A stretch of DNA of 64,000 nt from DASUBV01 sp963725175 (GTDB lineage Bacteria; Actinomycetota; Actinomycetes; Streptosporangiales; Streptosporangiaceae). Each line of letters begins with the position of its first letter. The stretch's first letter is position 1. This document shows, one piece after another, positions 56,317 to 64,000 of the stretch. The notes beneath the pieces are model-generated. The model ran no database searches and was not told where the DNA came from. It saw only the letters and a list, made by a program, of their open reading frames with translations. The stretch covers positions 5,952,001 to 6,016,000 of the forward strand of contig CAVRXH010000006.1 of NCBI GenBank assembly GCA_963725175.1. Reading direction: 5' to 3'. A program made the position numbers and the translations under genes.

Positions 56317-57443
56317 GAATCGGGCTGGTCTGTCCCTATACCTGGGACGTGCCAGGCGGCGTGCAGGAGCACGTCCGCGGGCTGGCCGACGCGCTGATCG
56401 ACCTGGGGCACCACGTGTCGGTGATCGCCCCGGCCGAGGAGGAGCCGGTCGAGCCCGCCTACGTGGTGGCGGCAGGCCGCGCGGTGCCGGTGCCTTATAA
56501 CGGCTCGGTAGCCAGGCTGGCCTTCGGCTTCCTGTCCGCGAGCCGGGTCAGGCGGTGGATCAGGGACGGCGACTTCGACGTCGTGCACGTGCACGAGCCC
56601 GCCGCGCCGAGCCTGTCGCTGCTGGCCTGCTGGGTCTGCGACGGCCCGATCGTGGCCACGGTGCACACCGCGATGCCCAGGTCCCGTGCCCTGCACGTGG
56701 CCCAGCCGATCCTGGCCTCGGCGCTGGAGAAGATCAGCGGCCGGATCGCGGTGTCCGAGGCGGCCCGCACCACGCTGGTCGAGCACCTGGGCGGCGACGC
56801 GGTGCTGATCCCGAACGGGGTGTCCGTGCGCCGCTTCGAGAAGGCCGACCCGCTGCCCGGCTGGCCCGGTGCTGGCGGCGCGCTGGGCTTCGTGGGCCGG
56901 ATCGACGAGCCGCGCAAGGGGCTGGCGATCCTGCTGGAGGCCTTCACCCGGATCGCGCCGGAACGCCCCGGCCTGCGGGTGCTGGTGGCCGGCCGGGGCG
57001 ACGCCACCGAGGCGCTGGAGGTGGTGCCGCCTGGGCTGCGGGACCGCATCGTGCTGCTCGGCCAGGTCAGCGACGAGGACAAGGTGCGGGTGTATCACTC
57101 GGTGGACGTGTTCTGCGCGCCGAACACCGGCGGGGAGAGCTTCGGCATCGTGCTCGCCGAGGCGATGGCGGCCGGCGCCCCGATCGTCGCCAGCGACCTG
57201 GACGCGTTCCGGCGGGTGCTGCGCGGCGGCCGGGCCGGCGAGCTGTTCGACAACGGCGACCCGGCCAGCCTGGCGGCCGCCATCGGCCGGATGCTGGACG
57301 ACCCCGCGCGGCGGGCCACCCTGGCCCAGGCGGCCACGATGGCGGTCCGTGACTATGACTGGCCGGTCGTGGCCCGCGATGTGCTGCGGGTCTACGAGGC
57401 CGTGGCCCCGGCCGCCGGCCGGGTGCCCGCGATCGCGCTGTGA
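56313..57443 (+). CDS. pimA: Phosphatidyl-myo-inositol alpha-mannosyltransferase
   Basis: A 376-residue GT4, GT-B-fold glycosyltransferase. The start RIGLVCPYTWDVPGGVQEHV contains the PGG loop that contacts GDP-mannose and inositol. FDVVHVHEPAAPSL carries the His of the acceptor site, GRIDEPRKGLAILLEAF begins the donor domain, and GESFGIVLAEAMAAGAPIVA is the E-x7-E donor motif. It transfers the first mannose to phosphatidylinositol on the cytoplasmic face. It overlaps the neighbours on both sides and completes the pgsA-patA-pimA trio. Confidence 0.94.
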   Translation: MRIGLVCPYTWDVPGGVQEHVRGLADALIDLGHHVSVIAPAEEEPVEPAYVVAAGRAVPVPYNGSVARLAFGFLSASRVRRWIRDGDFDVVHVHEPAAPSLSLLACWVCDGPIVATVHTAMPRSRALHVAQPILASALEKISGRIAVSEAARTTLVEHLGGDAVLIPNGVSVRRFEKADPLPGWPGAGGALGFVGRIDEPRKGLAILLEAFTRIAPERPGLRVLVAGRGDATEALEVVPPGLRDRIVLLGQVSDEDKVRVYHSVDVFCAPNTGGESFGIVLAEAMAAGAPIVASDLDAFRRVLRGGRAGELFDNGDPASLAAAIGRMLDDPARRATLAQAATMAVRDYDWPVVARDVLRVYEAVAPAAGRVPAIAL

Positions 57444-58006
57444 CCCCCATGACCAGCCTGATCGTCATCGTCATCCTGGCGCTGATCGGCGTCTACATCT
57501 CCTGGCGCGCGGGCCGGCTCGACCGGCTGCACGCCCGCCTGGAGGCGGCCAGGTTCGCCCTGGACGCGGCGCTGGTGCGGCGCAGCTCGGTAGCGCTCGA
57601 GCTGGCCTCCTCCGGGCTGCTCGACCCCGCGACCAGCGTGCTGCTGGCCGGCGCCGCGCATGACGCCAGGGCCGCGCAGACCGCTCGTGAGCTGCCGGAA
57701 AGCGACCTGACGCGGGCGCTGCGAGCGGTCTTCAGCCAGCCCGATTTCCGTACCTCCCTGTCCGGCCACGAGGGCGCCCAGGAGCTGCTGGCCGAGCTGG
57801 AAGGCACCGCTCATCAGGTGTTCCTCGCTAGAAAGTTCTATAACGACGCGGTCGCGGCTACCCAGGCTGCCCGGCGTCGGTGGCTCGCCAGGTGGCTGCG
57901 GCTGGCGGGCAGCGCGGCGATGCCGGAGTTCTTCGAGATCGACGATTCGCTGGTGCCCGCGGGGGAGAGCGACCAGGGGGCCGACATCCCGCACCTGACG
58001 ACCTGA
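57440..58006 (+). CDS. LemA-like membrane-anchored protein
   Basis: A 188-residue protein with one N-terminal helix (LIVIVILALIGVYISW) and helical segments: AGRLDRLHARLEAARFALDA near the anchor and RKFYNDAVAATQAARRRWLA later. The closing AAMPEFFEIDD resembles the LemA family ending (FxxAEFFE). LemA proteins have an outward four-helix domain of unknown function. The start is GTG 57440 (overlapping the pimA stop) or ATG 57449. It follows pimA in the same transcript. The similarity to LemA is weak but consistent in order and spacing. Confidence 0.65.
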   Translation: MTPMTSLIVIVILALIGVYISWRAGRLDRLHARLEAARFALDAALVRRSSVALELASSGLLDPATSVLLAGAAHDARAAQTARELPESDLTRALRAVFSQPDFRTSLSGHEGAQELLAELEGTAHQVFLARKFYNDAVAATQAARRRWLARWLRLAGSAAMPEFFEIDDSLVPAGESDQGADIPHLTT

Positions 58007-58118
58007 GCGCGCTTTCCCGCCTGTCCCGCCCCGCCCCCGCCCTCGCCCCGACGGGTGGCCGGCGATAGCCCCTACCATGGGGAGTAGTCACTGAGCAGCC
58101 GAGCAAGCGAGGTATTCC

Positions 58119-59045
58119 GTGTCTTCGTCCCCTTTCACTGATTCCGCGAACTCCGCGCAGGGCACCGCAATCGGGACACAGCGGGTCAAGCGCGGCATGG
58201 CCGACATGCTCAAGGGCGGCGTGATCATGGACGTGGTCACGCCCGACCAGGCCAAGATCGCCGAGGACGCCGGCGCCGTCGCCGTCATGGCCCTGGAGCG
58301 GGTGCCCGCCGACATCCGGGCGCAGGGCGGGGTCGCCCGGATGAGCGACCCGGACATGATCGACGGCATCATCGCGGCGGTGTCCATCCCGGTGATGGCC
58401 AAGTGCCGGATCGGGCATTTCGCCGAGGCTCAGGTGCTCCAGGCCATCGGCGTCGACTACATCGACGAGTCCGAGGTGCTGACCCCGGCCGACGAGGCGC
58501 ACCACGTGGACAAGTGGCAGTTCACCGTGCCGTTCGTGTGCGGCGCGACCAACCTCGGCGAGGCGCTGCGCCGGATCACCGAGGGCGCGGCGATGATCCG
58601 CTCCAAGGGCGAGGCAGGCACCGGCAACGTGGTCGAGGCGACCCGGCACATGCGCAGCATCAGCACGCACATCCGCCGGCTCGGCGCGCTCAGCCCGGAG
58701 GAGCTGTACACCGAGGCCAAGGAGCTCCAGGCCCCCTATGGCCTCGTCGCCGAGGTGGCCGCCGCGGGCAAGCTGCCCGTGGTGCTGTTCACCGCGGGCG
58801 GCATCGCCACCCCGGCGGACGCCGCGATGATGATGCAGCTCGGCGCCGAGGGCGTGTTCGTGGGCTCGGGCATCTTCAAGTCCGGCGACCCGGCCGCGCG
58901 CGCCGCGGCGATCGTCAAGGCGACCACCTTCCACGACGACCCCGACGTGGTGGCCAAGGTGTCCCGCGGCCTCGGCGAGCCGATGGTCGGCATCAACCTG
59001 GACGACCTGGCGCCCGAGCAGCGCTACGCCGGCCGCGGCTGGTGA
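58119..59045 (+). CDS. pdxS: Pyridoxal 5'-phosphate synthase lyase subunit
   Basis: A 308-residue (beta/alpha)8 enzyme. The two catalytic lysines are K95 in VMAKCRIGHF and K163 in RSKGEAGTGN, and D38 lies in IMDVVTPDQAKIAED. VVLFTAGGIATPADAAMMM binds phosphate. It makes PLP from ribose-5-phosphate, glyceraldehyde-3-phosphate and ammonia from PdxT. The GTG at 58119 is the likely start. It overlaps pdxT by four bases (GTGA), supporting joint synthesis. Confidence 0.96.
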   Translation: MSSSPFTDSANSAQGTAIGTQRVKRGMADMLKGGVIMDVVTPDQAKIAEDAGAVAVMALERVPADIRAQGGVARMSDPDMIDGIIAAVSIPVMAKCRIGHFAEAQVLQAIGVDYIDESEVLTPADEAHHVDKWQFTVPFVCGATNLGEALRRITEGAAMIRSKGEAGTGNVVEATRHMRSISTHIRRLGALSPEELYTEAKELQAPYGLVAEVAAAGKLPVVLFTAGGIATPADAAMMMQLGAEGVFVGSGIFKSGDPAARAAAIVKATTFHDDPDVVAKVSRGLGEPMVGINLDDLAPEQRYAGRGW

Positions 59046-59671
59046 CGGCGGTCCAGGGCGGCGGCATGGCGGCGGAGGGCCAGCCCAGCATCGGGGTGCT
59101 GGCCCTGCAGGGCGACGTGGCCGAGCACCTGCGCGCGCTGCGCGAGGTCGGCGCCCGGCCCTGCGCGGTCCGCAGGACCGGCGAACTGGACGCGGTGGAC
59201 GGGCTGGTCATCCCCGGCGGGGAGTCCACCACCATCTGGAAGCTGCTGGAGATCTTCGAGCTGGACCAGCCGCTGCGCAAGCGGATCGAGGGCGGCCTGC
59301 CGGTCTTCGGCTCCTGCGCGGGGATGATCATGCTGGCGGCCCGGCTGGACCGCCGGGCCAGCGGCCAGCAGACTCTCGGCGCGATCGACATGACCGTGAA
59401 GCGCAACGCGTTCGGGCGCCAGGTGGACTCCTTCGAGTCCGACCTGGACGTGACCGGGCTGGCCGGCCTGCCCTACCGCGCGGTGTTCATCCGGGCGCCC
59501 TGGGTGGAGGAAGCGGGGGCGGGAGTGGAGATTCTCGCGACCGAGCCGGCCACCGGTAGGATCGTCGCCGTTCGCCAGGGTCCGGTTCTCGCGACGGCCT
59601 TCCATCCCGAGCTCACCAGCGACCGGCGCATCCACGAGCTATTTGTCGAGATGGTAAGGGAACGAGCATGA
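59042..59671 (+). CDS. pdxT: Pyridoxal 5'-phosphate synthase glutaminase subunit
   Basis: A class I glutamine amidotransferase of 209 residues from the GTG (or 201 from ATG 59066). GVLALQGDVAEHL starts the domain, PGGESTT (58-64) binds glutamine, the nucleophile is C92 in GSCAGMIML, and the His-Glu pair is in TAFHPELT. It supplies ammonia to PdxS. The coupling GTG overlaps the pdxS stop, but the downstream ATG is nearer to the conserved region. It overlaps yebC by four bases. Confidence 0.95.
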   Translation: MTAVQGGGMAAEGQPSIGVLALQGDVAEHLRALREVGARPCAVRRTGELDAVDGLVIPGGESTTIWKLLEIFELDQPLRKRIEGGLPVFGSCAGMIMLAARLDRRASGQQTLGAIDMTVKRNAFGRQVDSFESDLDVTGLAGLPYRAVFIRAPWVEEAGAGVEILATEPATGRIVAVRQGPVLATAFHPELTSDRRIHELFVEMVRERA

Positions 59672-60426
59672 GCGGCCATTCCAAGTGGGCGACCACCAAG
59701 CACAAGAAGGCCGTCGTCGATGCCCGGCGGGGCAAGCTGTTCGCCAAGCTGATCAAGAACGTCGAGGTCGCGGCTCGCAGCGGCGGCCCCGACCCGGCCG
59801 GCAACCCCACCCTCTATGACGCGGTGCAGAAGGCCAAGCGCAGTTCCGTCCCGAACGACAACATCGACAGGGCGGTGCGCCGCGGCGCGGGCCTGGAGGC
59901 CGGCGGCGCCGCCTACGAGGCGATCACCTACGAGGGTTATGGCCCCGGCGGGGTCGCGGTGCTGGTGGAGTGCCTGACCGACAACCGGAACCGGGCCGCC
60001 GCCGAGGTGCGCACCGCGCTGACCCGCAACGGCGGCTCCATGGCCGACCCCGGTTCCGTGTCGTACCTGTTCAGCCGCAAGGGCGTGGTGATCGTGCCCA
60101 AGGCCGACGGTGCGACGGAGGACGACGTGCTGGGCGCGGTGCTGGACGCGGGCGCCGAGGAGGTCAACGACCTCGGCGAGTCGTTCGAGGTGGTCAGCGA
60201 GGCCACCGACCTGGTCGGCGTGCGCACCGCGCTGCAGGACGCCGGGATCGACTACGAGTCGGCCGAGGCGGCGTTCCTGCCCTCCGTCGAGGTGCCCCTG
60301 GACGAGGACGCCGCCAAGCGGGTCTTCCGGCTCATCGAGGCCATCGAGGACTCCGACGACGTGCAGGACGTGTACGCGAACTACTCGGTGTCCGACGAGA
60401 TCATGGAGCACCTGGAGAACGCCTGA
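59668..60426 (+). CDS. yebC: YebC/PmpR-family transcriptional or translational regulator
   Basis: A 252-residue protein of normal family length. It starts MSGHSKWATTKHKKAVVDAR, has RSSVPNDNIDRAVRRGAG, and a central YEGYGPGGVAVLVECLTDNR. YebC proteins bind DNA upstream of target promoters and some help ribosomes at proline stretches. The place between pdxT and ruvC matches M. tuberculosis Rv2603c. It shares a base with the following GNAT gene. Confidence 0.93.
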   Translation: MSGHSKWATTKHKKAVVDARRGKLFAKLIKNVEVAARSGGPDPAGNPTLYDAVQKAKRSSVPNDNIDRAVRRGAGLEAGGAAYEAITYEGYGPGGVAVLVECLTDNRNRAAAEVRTALTRNGGSMADPGSVSYLFSRKGVVIVPKADGATEDDVLGAVLDAGAEEVNDLGESFEVVSEATDLVGVRTALQDAGIDYESAEAAFLPSVEVPLDEDAAKRVFRLIEAIEDSDDVQDVYANYSVSDEIMEHLENA

Positions 60427-61790
60427 TGGGACTCGACGTCCGCCTCGTCACGGCGGATGACGACTTCGGCGCGGAACTGGACCTGATGAACCGCGCCTTC
60501 GGGTCCAGCGACACCGAGGGGCGGCTCGCCAGGTCGCGGCGGTACGCGGCGGCCGGGCAGTTGCTTGGCGTGTTCGACGGCCCGGCGCTGATCGCTTCCG
60601 CGCGTTACCTCGACCTCCGGCAGTGGTGGCGCGGCAGGCCGGTGCGCGCCGCCGGGATCTCGGCTGTCAAGGTCGCGCCCGAGGAACGCGGCCGGGGCGC
60701 CGGCCGGCTGCTGATGACCGAGCTGCTCAGGCTGACCGCCGGGCGCGGCTTCCCGCTGTCGGTGCTCTACCCGTCCACCGCCGGGCTGTACAGGTCCGTC
60801 GGGTACGAGCTGGCCGGCGGGCAGTACCAGATTGTCGTGCCAACCCGGTCGCTGCGCGCGCTGCTGCCGCCCGATGCCGCCGCCGCGCCCGCCGCGCCCG
60901 CCGCTCCGGCTGGCGGGAGCTTGGCCGATGGGGGCTTGGCTGGCGGGGGCTCGGCCGGGGCCGCCGACGCGGCGGCCGGGCGGGCCGGGCTGCGCCGGGC
61001 CGGCCCGGCGGAGGCCGCCGAGATGATCAAGGTCGAGGAGAGCTGCCGGATCGCGGCCATGGACTGCGGGCCGATCACCTACGGCGCGGCTGACCTGGCC
61101 GGCCTGGTGGACGACGAGGACATCTACTGTTACCTGGCGCCCGACGGCTCGCTCGCCTACGGCTGGAACCGGTCGCAGGACGAGCTCATCGTCTACGGCC
61201 TGGTCGCCGGCTCGGCGGCCACCGCCCGCGCACTGTGGTCGGTCATCGCATCGCACGGCACCATGGTGGCCAGGGTGCGCGCCTTCATCGGCCCGTCCGA
61301 CCCGGTGAACTGGCTGCTCACCGAGCCGGACGCGGAGCTGTCCAGGCCGGAGCCGTGGATGCTGCGGCTACTCGACCCGGCGGCGGCCATCGCCGGGCGC
61401 GGCTACCCCGCCGGCGCCCGCGCTGTTGTTCCGCTGGAACTCACCGACGAGCTGTTCCCGGCCCACTCCGGCCGCTGGCTCCTGGAGGTCGCCTCCGGCG
61501 AGGCCCGCCTGTCCCGCCCCGCCCCGGCCACCAGCGCCGGGCCGGGCAGCGCCGGACCGGGCAGCACCGACCCGGCCATCAGCGCCGGGCCGGGCAGCGC
61601 CGGACCGGGCGGTGCGGCCGGGTCGGCCACCGGCCCGCTCCGCCTCGGCTCGCGCGGCCTGGCCGCGATGTACGCCGGTACCCCGCTGCGCACCCTGCGG
61701 ATCGCGGGCCTGCTCACCGGCGCGGAAGACGCCGACGAGGCCCTAGACGAGGCATTCGGCTGCACCGCCCACATGTCCGACTACTTCTAG
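60426..61790 (+). CDS. Eis-like GNAT acetyltransferase with low-complexity insertions
   Basis: A 454-residue protein with the Eis layout: an N-terminal GNAT domain with acetyl-CoA loop VAPEERGRGAGRLLMTELLR (about 79-98), a central second GNAT-like domain (about 195-300, with YGAADLAGLVDDEDIYCYL), and a C-terminal sterol-carrier-like domain ending HMSDYF, whose carboxylate is catalytic in Eis enzymes. Eis acetylates amines, including aminoglycosides and peptides. An Ala/Gly/Ser insertion (about 145-185) and a second insertion (about 367-405) from a 48-bp DNA duplication (61533-61562 and 61581-61610) are unusual. The ATG shares a base with the yebC stop. Confidence 0.83.
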   Translation: MGLDVRLVTADDDFGAELDLMNRAFGSSDTEGRLARSRRYAAAGQLLGVFDGPALIASARYLDLRQWWRGRPVRAAGISAVKVAPEERGRGAGRLLMTELLRLTAGRGFPLSVLYPSTAGLYRSVGYELAGGQYQIVVPTRSLRALLPPDAAAAPAAPAAPAGGSLADGGLAGGGSAGAADAAAGRAGLRRAGPAEAAEMIKVEESCRIAAMDCGPITYGAADLAGLVDDEDIYCYLAPDGSLAYGWNRSQDELIVYGLVAGSAATARALWSVIASHGTMVARVRAFIGPSDPVNWLLTEPDAELSRPEPWMLRLLDPAAAIAGRGYPAGARAVVPLELTDELFPAHSGRWLLEVASGEARLSRPAPATSAGPGSAGPGSTDPAISAGPGSAGPGGAAGSATGPLRLGSRGLAAMYAGTPLRTLRIAGLLTGAEDADEALDEAFGCTAHMSDYF

Positions 61791-62069
61791 CCGTGCCCCC
61801 GTCCCGTCAATAAGCCGCCCAGCCCCGGCCCGCCAGCCCCGGCCCGCCAGCCCGGCCCGGCCCGGCAAGCCCGGCCCGCCAGCCCGGCCCGGCAGCCCCG
61901 GCCGACCTAGCCAGCTACCTCGGCCCGGTCCGCCCAGCCTCGCCGCCTCACTCTCGCGCCCCATTCCAGCTACCCGGCGTCCGGCCCCAGCCCCGCCAGC
62001 CCCGGCCATCCCTCGCCCCGCCCCAGCCCCACCCACCTCAGCCCTCACCCACGCCGGCCATGCGCCCAG

Positions 62070-62153
62070 CGACAGTGAACTCGCCCTTACTGTCGCTGTA
62101 ACGACAGTGGAAGTGGGTTCACTGTCGTTAGAACGCTGATAACAGCAAGAGGC
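62070..62153. repeat. Composite two-hairpin dispersed element, copy B
   Basis: A 26-bp inverted repeat (62070-62095 with 62102-62127, arm CGACAGTGAAC...ACTGTCG, loop CTGTAA) with 20 perfectly paired positions is followed by the mini-hairpin GCTG-ATAA-CAGC and AAGAGGC (62135-62153). Order and loop size match copy A (6925-7015). All six mismatched positions are transitions, four of which allow G-U pairs. Confidence 0.7.
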
Positions 62154-62242
62154 GGCCGGGAGATGGCTGGGAGGCGGCCGGGGATGGGCGACACGCCGGG
62201 CGTTAGGGGCTCGTTGTTGGCGGGAGCCGGTAGGGTCGCAGC

Positions 62243-62256
62243 CGAACATCTGTTCG
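62243..62256. promoter_or_regulatory. LexA box of the ruvCAB operon
   Basis: CGAAC-ATCT-GTTCG matches the LexA consensus exactly, 24 bp upstream of the ruvC ATG and just after a -10-like TAGGGT (62231-62236). A repressor here would sit on the transcription start. Confidence 0.8.
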
Positions 62257-62280
62257 CCAGCGAACCGGACGGCAGGCTGC

Positions 62281-62835
62281 ATGCGAGTGCTCGGCGTGGA
62301 TCCCGGCCTGACCCGGTGCGGGCTCGGGGTCGTCGAGGGCACGCCGGGCCGGCCCCTTGCCATGATCCGCACCGACGTGGTGCGCACCCCGGCCGATGAC
62401 GACATCGGGGCCAGGCTGCTGGCCATCGAGGAGCAGATCGAGGCATGGCTGACGCAGCTCAGGCCGGACGCGGTGGCCGTGGAGCGAGTGTTCAGCCAGC
62501 ACAACGTGCAGACCGTGATGGGCACCGCGCAGGCGGGCGCCGTCGCCATCGTCTGCGCCGCGCGGCACGGCGTCCCGGTCGCGCTGCATACCCCCAGCGA
62601 GGTCAAGGCTGCCGTCACGGGTAGCGGTCGCGCGGACAAGGCGCAGGTGACGATGATGGTGACGCGGCTGCTGCGGCTCACCGAGGCGCCGCGGCCCGCC
62701 GACGCGGCGGACGCGCTGGCGCTGGCCATCTGTCATATCTGGCGCGGCAGCGCCCAGCACAAGCTGGCCGCCGCGGTCGCCGCGAGCAAGCAAGGCAGGG
62801 CGCCGGCCGGGCGCCGGGCAGGAGGACCCCGATGA
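62281..62835 (+). CDS. ruvC: Holliday junction resolvase RuvC
   Basis: A 184-residue RNase H-fold endonuclease. The four catalytic acids are at the family positions: D7 in RVLGVDPGLTRCG, E68 in AVAVERVFSQHN, and D141 and D144 in PADAADALALAICH. It cleaves Holliday junctions made by RuvAB branch migration. The C-terminus is basic and extended by about 15 residues. A LexA box upstream indicates SOS control. It overlaps ruvA by four bases. Confidence 0.97.
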   Translation: MRVLGVDPGLTRCGLGVVEGTPGRPLAMIRTDVVRTPADDDIGARLLAIEEQIEAWLTQLRPDAVAVERVFSQHNVQTVMGTAQAGAVAIVCAARHGVPVALHTPSEVKAAVTGSGRADKAQVTMMVTRLLRLTEAPRPADAADALALAICHIWRGSAQHKLAAAVAASKQGRAPAGRRAGGPR

Positions 62836-63518
62836 TCGCGCACCTGGACGGGACCGTCAGCGCGGTGGCGCCGGACGGCGCGGTAATCGACGTCGGCGGC
62901 GTCGGCATGCTGGTGCAGTGCACCCCGGCCACGCTGGCCAGGCTGCGGCCGGGGGAGCGGGCCAGGGTGGCGACCTCCCTGGTGGTCCGCGAGGACTCGC
63001 TGACCCTGTTCGGCTTCGCCTCGGACGACGAGCGGGCCACCTTCGAGCTGGTGCAGACCGCCAGCGGGGTCGGCCCCCGGCTGGCGATGGCGATGCTGGC
63101 CGTCCTCACGCCCGACGCGCTGCGCCGCGCGGTCGCCGCCGAGGACCTGGCCGCGCTGACCTCGGTGCCGGGCATCGGCCGCAAGGGCGCCCAGCGGATC
63201 GTGCTGGAGCTGGCCGGCCGCCTCGGCGCGCCCGGTGATGGCGCGGCGTCGGCCGGGGTGCCGGGCGGAGCCGGGGCCGGGGCTGGCGGCACCGCGACCC
63301 GGCTGGCGCCGTGGCGGGACCAGGTCCGCGCGGGCCTGGTCAGCCTGGGCTGGCAGGCCAGGGACGCCGACCAGGCGATCAGCATCGTGGAGCCCGAGCT
63401 GCTGGCCGCCGCGGCGAACGGGGCCGCCGCGGGGAACGGCGGCGGCGACGGGTCGGCGGCCGAGGTGGACGTCGCGGCGGCGCTGCGCGCCGCGCTGCGC
63501 GTGCTGGGCCGGGCGTGA
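62832..63518 (+). CDS. ruvA: Holliday junction DNA helicase subunit RuvA
   Basis: A 228-residue protein. Domain I (MIAHLDGTVSAVAPDGAVID) is an OB-fold. The helix-hairpin-helix repeats are VQTASGVGPRLAMAMLAVL and TSVPGIGRKGAQRIVLELAG. A Gly/Ala-rich flexible linker (about 136-155) precedes domain III, which binds RuvB (RAGLVSLGWQARDADQAI). Domain III contains an extra Gly/Ala stretch, making the protein longer than usual. It is coupled to both neighbours by 4-bp overlaps. Confidence 0.96.
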   Translation: MIAHLDGTVSAVAPDGAVIDVGGVGMLVQCTPATLARLRPGERARVATSLVVREDSLTLFGFASDDERATFELVQTASGVGPRLAMAMLAVLTPDALRRAVAAEDLAALTSVPGIGRKGAQRIVLELAGRLGAPGDGAASAGVPGGAGAGAGGTATRLAPWRDQVRAGLVSLGWQARDADQAISIVEPELLAAAANGAAAGNGGGDGSAAEVDVAAALRAALRVLGRA

Positions 63519-64000
63519 CCGGCCAGCCACCGGGCGAGCAGGCGGAGGACGCGGCCGACCGGCTGGTATCGCCGCTGGCCGACGCGGACGAGCGGGACAT
63601 CGAGGGGGCGCTGCGGCCCCGGCGGCTCGCCGAGTTCGTCGGCCAGGCCAGGGTGCGGGAGCAGCTCTCGCTGGTGCTGGAGGGCGCCATGCGCCGCGGC
63701 CGGGCGCCCGACCATGTCCTGCTGTCCGGCCCGCCGGGGCTCGGCAAGACGACCATCGCCATGATCATCGCGGCTGAGCTTGGCACCCCGCTGCGGATCA
63801 CCAGCGGGCCGGCCATCGAGCGGGCAGGCGACCTCGCGGCCATCTTGTCCACGCTCAGCCAGGGCGAGGTCATGTTCATCGACGAGATCCACCGCGTCGC
63901 CCGCCCGGCCGAGGAACTGCTCTACCTGGCGATGGAGGACTTCCGGGTCGACGTGATGATCGGCAAGGGGCCTGGCGCCACCTCGATCCCGCTGGAGCTG
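63515..64000 (+). CDS. ruvB: Holliday junction DNA helicase subunit RuvB (partial, runs off the window)
   Basis: The first 162 residues of RuvB from a GTG at 63515 that overlaps the ruvA stop by four bases. After a variable acidic N-terminus come GALRPRRLAEFVGQARVREQ, Walker A GPPGLGKTT (72-80), SGPAIERAGDLAAIL, and Walker B/sensor FIDEIHR (121-127). RuvB is the AAA+ motor that drives branch migration with RuvA. The remaining half lies beyond the window. Confidence 0.96.
   Translation, partial: MTGQPPGEQAEDAADRLVSPLADADERDIEGALRPRRLAEFVGQARVREQLSLVLEGAMRRGRAPDHVLLSGPPGLGKTTIAMIIAAELGTPLRITSGPAIERAGDLAAILSTLSQGEVMFIDEIHRVARPAEELLYLAMEDFRVDVMIGKGPGATSIPLEL

Larger units (their letters stand above)
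61791..62280. other. Intergenic region before ruvCAB
   Basis: About 490 bases. The left part is an irregular repetition of CCAGCCCGGCCCGG-like units (61810-61910). The middle is C-rich without structure. Then comes copy B of the composite two-hairpin element (62070-62153), and finally the ruvC promoter region with its LexA box. No protein gene is seen. Confidence 0.6.

Overview
The window is very GC-rich DNA from a filamentous, sporulating actinomycete. Supporting signs are an SsgA-family (SsgB-like) sporulation protein, a phosphatidylinositol/PIM lipid pathway, LexA boxes of the CGAAC-N4-GTTCG type, frequent GTG starts, several apparently leaderless genes and many 4-bp ATGA/GTGA gene overlaps. 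A position in or near the Streptosporangiales is an inference from gene content; no 16S rRNA is present. Two genes (GH16-CBM6 at the left end and a sigma factor near 17.4 kb) each carry one apparent frameshift, which may be real or sequencing error.

Left part (about 1-31 kb) is accessory and mixed. It holds a secreted GH16 glucanase with CBM6; an ArsR-regulated MFS pump; a CbiX-like protein; an XRE regulator beside an HbhA/lipid-droplet-type protein; a repeat-rich gene-poor stretch (6.5-7.3 kb); a DinB-like protein under a LexA-type box; a run of leftward metabolic genes (M19 and M20 peptidases, SDR, DMT transporter, PrmC-like methyltransferase, MFS); a divergent VOC/MarR pair with two perfect operators; a broken ECF sigma factor; a nitroreductase; a flotillin/NfeD-like pair; a DpaL-like enzyme; a phosphotransferase; GNAT and VOC proteins; and a PadR-ABC exporter operon. 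A decayed copy of the start of the alpha/beta hydrolase gene lies at 22.8 kb.

Middle part (31-48 kb). A tRNA cluster (Val-GAC, Cys, Gly) lies beside a VapB-like antitoxin whose toxin is reduced to a stub. It is followed by hutH and an ssgB-like gene. A second tRNA-Val (CAC) has a duplicated 3' end and is followed by an intact VapBC-type pair, the RNA-repair pair Hen1-Pnkp and a NYN-domain putative RNase. Together these form an RNA damage-and-repair neighbourhood. Next come a cupredoxin lipoprotein with two exported ferritin-like proteins, an SRPBCC-ArsR operon ending in an internally deleted SRPBCC gene, and two paralogous L,D-transpeptidases.

Right part (48-64 kb) is the conserved core actinobacterial block, matching the order known from Mycobacterium tuberculosis (thrS, Ap4A-type HIT protein, pgsA, PIM acyltransferase, pimA, pdxS, pdxT, yebC, ruvC, ruvA, ruvB). 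It is interrupted by a leftward EF-G-like gene and carries a LexA box in front of ruvCAB. The ruvB gene runs off the end. A composite two-hairpin repeat occurs at both ends of the window (about 6.95 and 62.1 kb) and looks like a dispersed genomic element.
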